Shown here: positions 59,460 to 64,000 of the stretch, piece by piece
Layout: each line of letters opens with the position of its first letter
How positions within the stretch are numbered: the first letter of the stretch is position 1
Source: Siphlonurus alternatus
Lineage: Eukaryota; Arthropoda; Insecta; Ephemeroptera; Siphlonuridae
Reading direction: 5' to 3'
Assembly: GCA_949825025.1 (NCBI GenBank)
Contig: OX463781.1
Coordinates: 31,704,675-31,768,674 of the forward strand
Length of the DNA: 64,000 nucleotides
The notes under the pieces: model-generated
What the model saw: only the letters and a program-made list of their open reading frames with translations
What the model was told of the DNA's origin: nothing
Databases searched by the model: none
Position numbers and translations under genes: made by a program

Positions 59460-60175
59460 TTTTTAGTTTATAAACTCACCGTAAAAATTCATCGCTTCGT
59501 AATGAAGAAAAATGTGCAATTAACTTTAATATAATAAACTCTTATTTGAATCTTGAAGTTAAACATGAGAGAGGTATAAAAACACCATTTTTATTCAATA
59601 AATATAGTATATTATATATTAAATGAAGTATGTTATAAATAGAACTTATAATACTTTGTTGTTCCGTAAAAGGTATAAAAGTGTCGTGTTCGTTAAAACG
59701 GGTTGTTGCCCCGAGTGCAGTGAGGTGCTACAAGTCTCGCCGCGTGCAGTGCTTCCGAGCTCGAGTACGGGGGCAGTGGTGGTGGCAACAAGGACCGCTG
59801 ATTGCAACTAAGAGCTCTTTCACCGACTAATATCGAGGACAAGTACACTGTAGGAAACGAGTTTGTTGTTTATCAGGTGACGTCAGGTAAAATGTGTCTA
59901 GACTAGAAAGAAGGTGGTAAAAATAAACTTTAAACATTTTTTTATTTATCTTCAAAGAAGAAGTTTTACAAATATACAAAATAATCATTAATCATGAATG
60001 ATAATTTTTATAGTAATCATCCACTTTTCATATTTTCTTGTAAAACTAATTTTATAGTTCTTAATTGATGCATAACAAAAAAATATATACATATATAATT
60101 ATTAGTGGTTATTTAACAGCTATAATAATAATGGTTATATGATTCACGAGTTATTCAGAAATATAATATCCAGGC
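59458..60175. other. AT-rich stretch with a GC-rich island
   Basis: The island 59695-59830 (GTGCAGTGAGGTGC, CCGCGTGCAGTGCTTCCGAG) has two GTGCAGTG repeats and may be regulatory. The 62-codon frame over it is not recognised. Confidence 0.35.
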
Positions 60176-60324
60176 TATAGTCCAGCAAGCAAAAGTTCGA
60201 CCATAGAAATTGCCGGAAATGACTTACGGGAACTTCCGATTGCGGGTTATACCATGGCAACCGGAAGCAAAAACTAGTGAAATTACGTCATTTCCGTGGT
60301 CAAACTCTCGCTTGCTGGACTATA
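60176..60324. mobile_element. TA-flanked MITE, 149 bp
   Basis: TATAGTCCAGCAAGC starts it and the exact complement GCTTGCTGGACTATA ends it. Inner arms are (A)GTTCGACCATAGAAAT and complement of ATTTCCGTGGTCAAACT. TA at both edges fits a Tc1/mariner-type target. No coding capacity. Confidence 0.85.
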
Positions 60325-60518
60325 CACACTAATACTAATAGCCACATAATTATATAGTTAATGTATTTATTTAGGCTGACACTAAACGTGGTTATACTGT
60401 ATATAGTGCATGGGAATTATATTTATATTCAAATTTAAGAATTGTTATTTCATAATCTCATATAAGCAAATTTAAAAGCATTATTTATAATACAAATCTT
60501 GAGGTTTAATGATAATAT

Positions 60519-60745
60519 TAAGGTGGATTTTCCACATGGCAACAACGCGATGCGACACGATTTTGACGTAAAAATTGAAATCGTGTGCGGGGAGCGAATT
60601 CGTCACGTTGCGGTGGGGAATATCGCGTTAATTAACGTTGATAATTTCTTTAATCGCCAAATGTGGCCGCCAATGGATGTTACAGCAAGTGTGCAATATT
60701 TGTTTCACGTCGCATGATAAAAAATAGCCATGTGAATCCACCTTA
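60519..60745. mobile_element. TA-flanked MITE, 227 bp
   Basis: TAAGGTGGATTTTCCACATGGC-type left terminus; the right end is the complement of TAAGGTGGATTCACATGGC. Interior non-palindromic but with GCGATGCGACACG near the left and TTCACGTCGCATG near the right as a second pair. The plus frame 60499-60717 lies almost wholly inside and is not a gene. Confidence 0.75.
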
Positions 60746-60816
60746 TTACGCATAGAGACACTTTCAAACATTTTGAGTTAATATGTATTGGGCAAAATTC
60801 ACAAAGGAAGATGTGA

Positions 60817-61038
60817 CCAGGGCTATTCCTCTATTGTAGGGGGTATAGTCACTCCCTTCCGGCTTATGGGGGCCCAATTCTGAATTCTGATTGGCTTAGA
60901 AATAACCCTTTTTGCTGAAACGCCTTCCTATTGGTTAAAAAGGGGTTATTTGCATTTTGTTTACAAATTTCAACAATCCAATTTTTTTTGTAACGGTCGT
61001 GAGTGACTTTACCCGGTTCAATAGAGGATTAGCCCTGG
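60817..61038. mobile_element. Sub-element 1 (222 bp) of the composite
   Basis: Termini CCAGGGCTATTCCTCTATTG and, in complement, CCAGGGCTAATCCTCTATTG, continuing into GGGTA(T/A)AGTCACTC. Nearly identical to sub-element 3 in the same orientation. Confidence 0.85.
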
Positions 61039-61044
61039 ATATAA

Positions 61045-61735
61045 CCAGGGTTATTCTCCTATTGTTATCGGGTATACGCGCATCAGAAAAAGTGGACATT
61101 TTCATTGTTGAGGATACGTAACTCAATGTTAAAATCGATTTTTTCGATACTTTTTCTGGAGCTCCAGAGGATTTACATTCTTAACCAAATGCACCTAGGG
61201 GTTTTAAAGGGTGAAAAGAACGATTTTTGAGACGATGGAGACATTCACTTAGTGAAATCATTGATTTTGAAGCATTAAAAGTTGGACGCTTCTGATTGGC
61301 TGATCAGAATTTGTTGATTTTTTCAGTTGCAAATTCCTATTGTTGAAAATTTGCGCTTGGTCCCTGTATAAATAATTAATATTTTTGAAATAAATAAATA
61401 TAACAATTTATAACACTATTTTCTACCATTTATGATTTTTTATAAAATTTTTATGGTGTAAAAAGTCTTTTTTTAAATTAAAATATGGGCAAGCAAAGTG
61501 GTTTTTTTATTGCAGCTCTCTGATTGGTTGAAAAGTGGACATTCTTTAACCAATGATATCGCTCAAAAATTTTCAACAATTAAAATTTCAGCCAATTAGA
61601 AAAAAATCAACAACTTTATTTTGGCCAATCAGAGCAATTCCAAGTGATCACTTTTAAGCCAATCAGAATTCAGTATTTAGCGCCATAAGCCAGACAGTGG
61701 CGCGTATACCCTCTATTATAGGAGAATAGCCCTGG
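61045..61735. mobile_element. Sub-element 2 (691 bp) of the composite
   Basis: Termini CCAGGGTTATTCTCCTATTG and CCAGGGCTATTCTCCTATAA (complement strand), followed by GGGTATACGCG on both sides. The interior differs from sub-elements 1 and 3 but repeats the CTGATTGGCT/AGCCAATCAG word many times. No frame. Confidence 0.8.
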
Positions 61736-61741
61736 ATATAA

Positions 61742-61964
61742 CCAGGGCTATTACTCTATTGAACCGGGTATAGTTACTCCCTTCCGGCTTATGGAGGCCC
61801 AATTCTGAATTCTGATTGGCTTAGAAATAACCCGTTTTGCTGAAACGCCTTCCTATTGGTTAAAAAGGGGTTATTTTCTTGTTGTTTACAAATTTCAACA
61901 ATCCAATTTTTTTTTGTAACGGTCGTGAGTGACTTTACCCGGTTCAATAGAGTAATAGCCCTGG
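61742..61964. mobile_element. Sub-element 3 (223 bp) of the composite
   Basis: A direct-repeat copy of sub-element 1 with few differences (GGGGGCCC against GGAGGCCC; TGCATTTTG against TCTTGTTG). The minus frames in the two copies encode near-identical peptides because of this duplication. Confidence 0.85.
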
Positions 61965-62122
61965 ATATAACCTGGCAGAAATTAACCGTGCGCATGGTTA
62001 TAGCGTGAACCAGAGTGTTCTCAGTCTGAGGCGTTATGCGTGAACCTCACTCAATGACACAAAATGCGGATTCGGATAGTGAGAAACTTGGCTATATCTG
62101 AATAACTCCTTTGTGAATTTTG

Positions 62123-64000
62123 TTTTGTTAAGGATTAGTTGTTAATAAAATGAAATATAATGATTATTACTACAGCTGGTAGATTTTTAAACGCTAACAG
62201 TGACATTTAGAAATCAGATGTATAGGTGTAGTAGTTACTACTTAACAATAAATACCGTACTTGAATAAGTAACTATTCTTTCACTCTACATATAGCTGAC
62301 AGTGTAGGCAGTTGTTGTTCTCTCAAACACAAACTGAAGAACTTCTCGTTAAAACCTAATTCCATGTTTGGCCGCAGCAAATATTTGGCAGTATTAATTT
62401 TAAAAAATGTTTCCATTTTCTATAAAAAGTATAAAAACTATCATCTTATTGGTCAGCGTTTCAAGTATTTCCTCCATTAACTTTCTGTAAAAGAAAATAT
62501 TGGACTACTAGTAGTCGAGTAGAGGCAAAAAAAAAAAAAAAAAAATGCAACATGTTTTACTTTGAGAATTGGCGCTCTGTGTATCACATAAATGAAGCAC
62601 TTTTAATAAATACAAATCACATTAAAAAATTATAAATTACTTTACTATCGAGGATTTTAAATAAAATATCAGTATACTTTCCACTTTAAATAAAATAATG
62701 TGCACTCATTAATTCAATATTACAACATAAAAGCTATACATGACTACTGTTTGTTTTTATTTTTTTAATTATCAATCAAATATAAATTCCTGTCAAGTTT
62801 AATTAGACTTAATTATTCATTTTTACAAATATCATTAGTATCTAAATACACTTTATAGCTCTATTTAACACCTAATTTATTTGAACTATTTTGACCCATT
62901 TAGTTCACCGTATGCATTAGATTTCAATAAAGTACAATAAAATTATGTCCACAAGGATGTGTGATTCCTGATTTCTAACATCAGCTTCAATATAGGAGTC
63001 AAATTCTCTCTTTTTTCCAATAATCATTCACCTTATGAGCAATTAAGTTAGACCGACACGTGCATGGCTTCAGTGGATATTTTTAGACTTGCAGTCATGA
63101 ATACAAGACAATTAAGTGACCGTCTTTGTGCGACGGTGCTGCCATCATTGTCGGTATGGTTCATCATGCAAGCCGTTGATATGATTATTGAAAGTGACTT
63201 CCTTGTCCACATCTAATTTAATTGTTATGAAAAGAGTCAACTGGACCTAATAATGCTTCATAAGAAATTGCATCATCATAAATCATAATTTGAAGTATGA
63301 AATATAATATATATGAAGTATAATATGAAGTATTTGATGTATGAACAAGTAATAGAGACGATCTTTCTGCGCAAGTGCTTTTTGTTGTAATAATATATGT
63401 AAGTCTCAGCACCTCAGCACTCTGTCTTGTTTGTTCAAGAAAATTGGATGAAAAAACTTTATAAGTTATTAAAATGGAGAACGAGAGGGGTTCATGGCTA
63501 AATATATATATAAATAGACTGAAACTTTTAACAATAAATTTTTTAGTAATAATCAACCTAATTTATATCGAATATTATATTTTAAAGTATTAAACACAAT
63601 AATTTTCTAATTTATTTTATAATTTTTCAATCTAGTAGTAATGCGTATAGTACTCATAGACTATATTGTACACTATCTTCATTAGAAGTATATGTTCAAA
63701 AGTTACTAAAAAAAATCAATCAAGTAAAAAAAAATCTACACAGCTCAAGGTCAAGGTTTATAATGAACATAATTATCCATTTATAGTTAATATTTTAGAC
63801 GTTGATTCTTTATAATTCCCTGTTAAATTTACAATTAAAATTATATTTATCTTAATTGTGATAGTAAATTTACTTGAGCGTCAGATACCAGTATTTTTAT
63901 TTTTTTTATTTATGTACATCTTCATTAGTGAGTTTCTTGTGTGCTGTATACGTGGTTTGTGCGACGGTAAAAGGTCGGAGGCCACCGCGATACACCGCAG
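62123..64000. other. AT-rich non-coding stretch
   Basis: Poly-A at about 62527-62545. The 112-codon minus frame (63218-63556) is the longest unexplained one, but its composition is that of AT-rich sequence and no family is recognised. The last 60 bp turn GC-richer (CGGTAAAAGGTCGGAGGCCA), perhaps the edge of another island. Confidence 0.5.

Larger units (their letters stand above)
60793..62122. mobile_element. Composite element carrying three tandem sub-elements
   Basis: Outer termini are CAAAATTCACAAAGGA at the left and its complement at the right. Inside, after a short left flank, lie three inverted-repeat units joined by ATATAA, then about 160 bp of unique right flank (GTGCGCATGGTTATAGCGTG). 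The outer termini resemble those of the F4 elements (GATTCACAAAG). No transposase frame is seen in any part. Confidence 0.75.

Noticed and set aside
60499..60717. 72-codon plus frame
   Set aside because: It is inside a TA-flanked MITE whose termini explain the sequence.
63218..63556. 112-codon minus frame
   Set aside because: AT-driven composition, no recognised motif, no splice or promoter context.

Overview
This window is AT-rich nuclear DNA from an animal, most likely an arthropod. The grounds are a Pol III-type tRNA-Glu(CTC) gene, a decayed mariner-type transposase tail, LINE-style 3' tails, long AT, GA and TTTA microsatellites, and many foldback MITEs. There are no bacterial operons, ribosome binding sites, CRISPR arrays or prophage genes. 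I find no protein-coding gene I can support. Open frames over 60 codons are explained by chance, microsatellites, repeat arms or the run of 200 N.

The window looks like a gene desert or a very large intron with two kinds of content. The first is a set of 100-300 bp GC-richer islands spaced through the AT-rich background, at about 3.7, 11.9, 13.2, 17.2, 18.6, 19.6, 20.8, 23.6, 24.9, 26.8, 28.4, 31.2, 34.3, 37.3, 38.2, 54.1, 55.8, 56.2, 56.8 and 59.75 kb. Several hold recognisable factor-binding words (octamer, Exd/Hox TGATTTAT, CRE, forkhead, CTCF-like, GAGA). By inference these are candidate enhancers of a distant regulatory gene.

The second is a dense mobile-element layer. It includes a three-copy foldback family (4.2, 29.6, 40.4 kb), two TTAA-flanked foldbacks (10.5, 12.3 kb), a TA-flanked foldback (10.0 kb), the GATTCAC family (25.8, 53.5 kb) and a possibly related 1.3 kb element with three tandem sub-elements (60.8-62.1 kb). 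There is also a hAT-like element with a perfect 8 bp target duplication (49.65 kb), a 250 bp element with long termini (57.3 kb), small TA-flanked elements (42.2, 60.2, 60.5 kb), a mariner remnant, a Penelope-like terminus (48.1 kb), LINE 3' tails, a 5S rRNA-like remnant (6.9 kb), and a three-copy 58-65 bp hairpin retroposon with target-site duplications (2.2, 45.7, 58.4 kb).

The largest structure is a near-identical inverted duplication of about 0.8 kb arms around a 1.35 kb spacer (39.55-42.62 kb). One arm alone carries a 146 bp MITE, which orders the events in time. The one clearly functional gene candidate is tRNA-Glu(CTC) at 51,530-51,601. Its T-loop carries U where nearly all tRNAs have C56.
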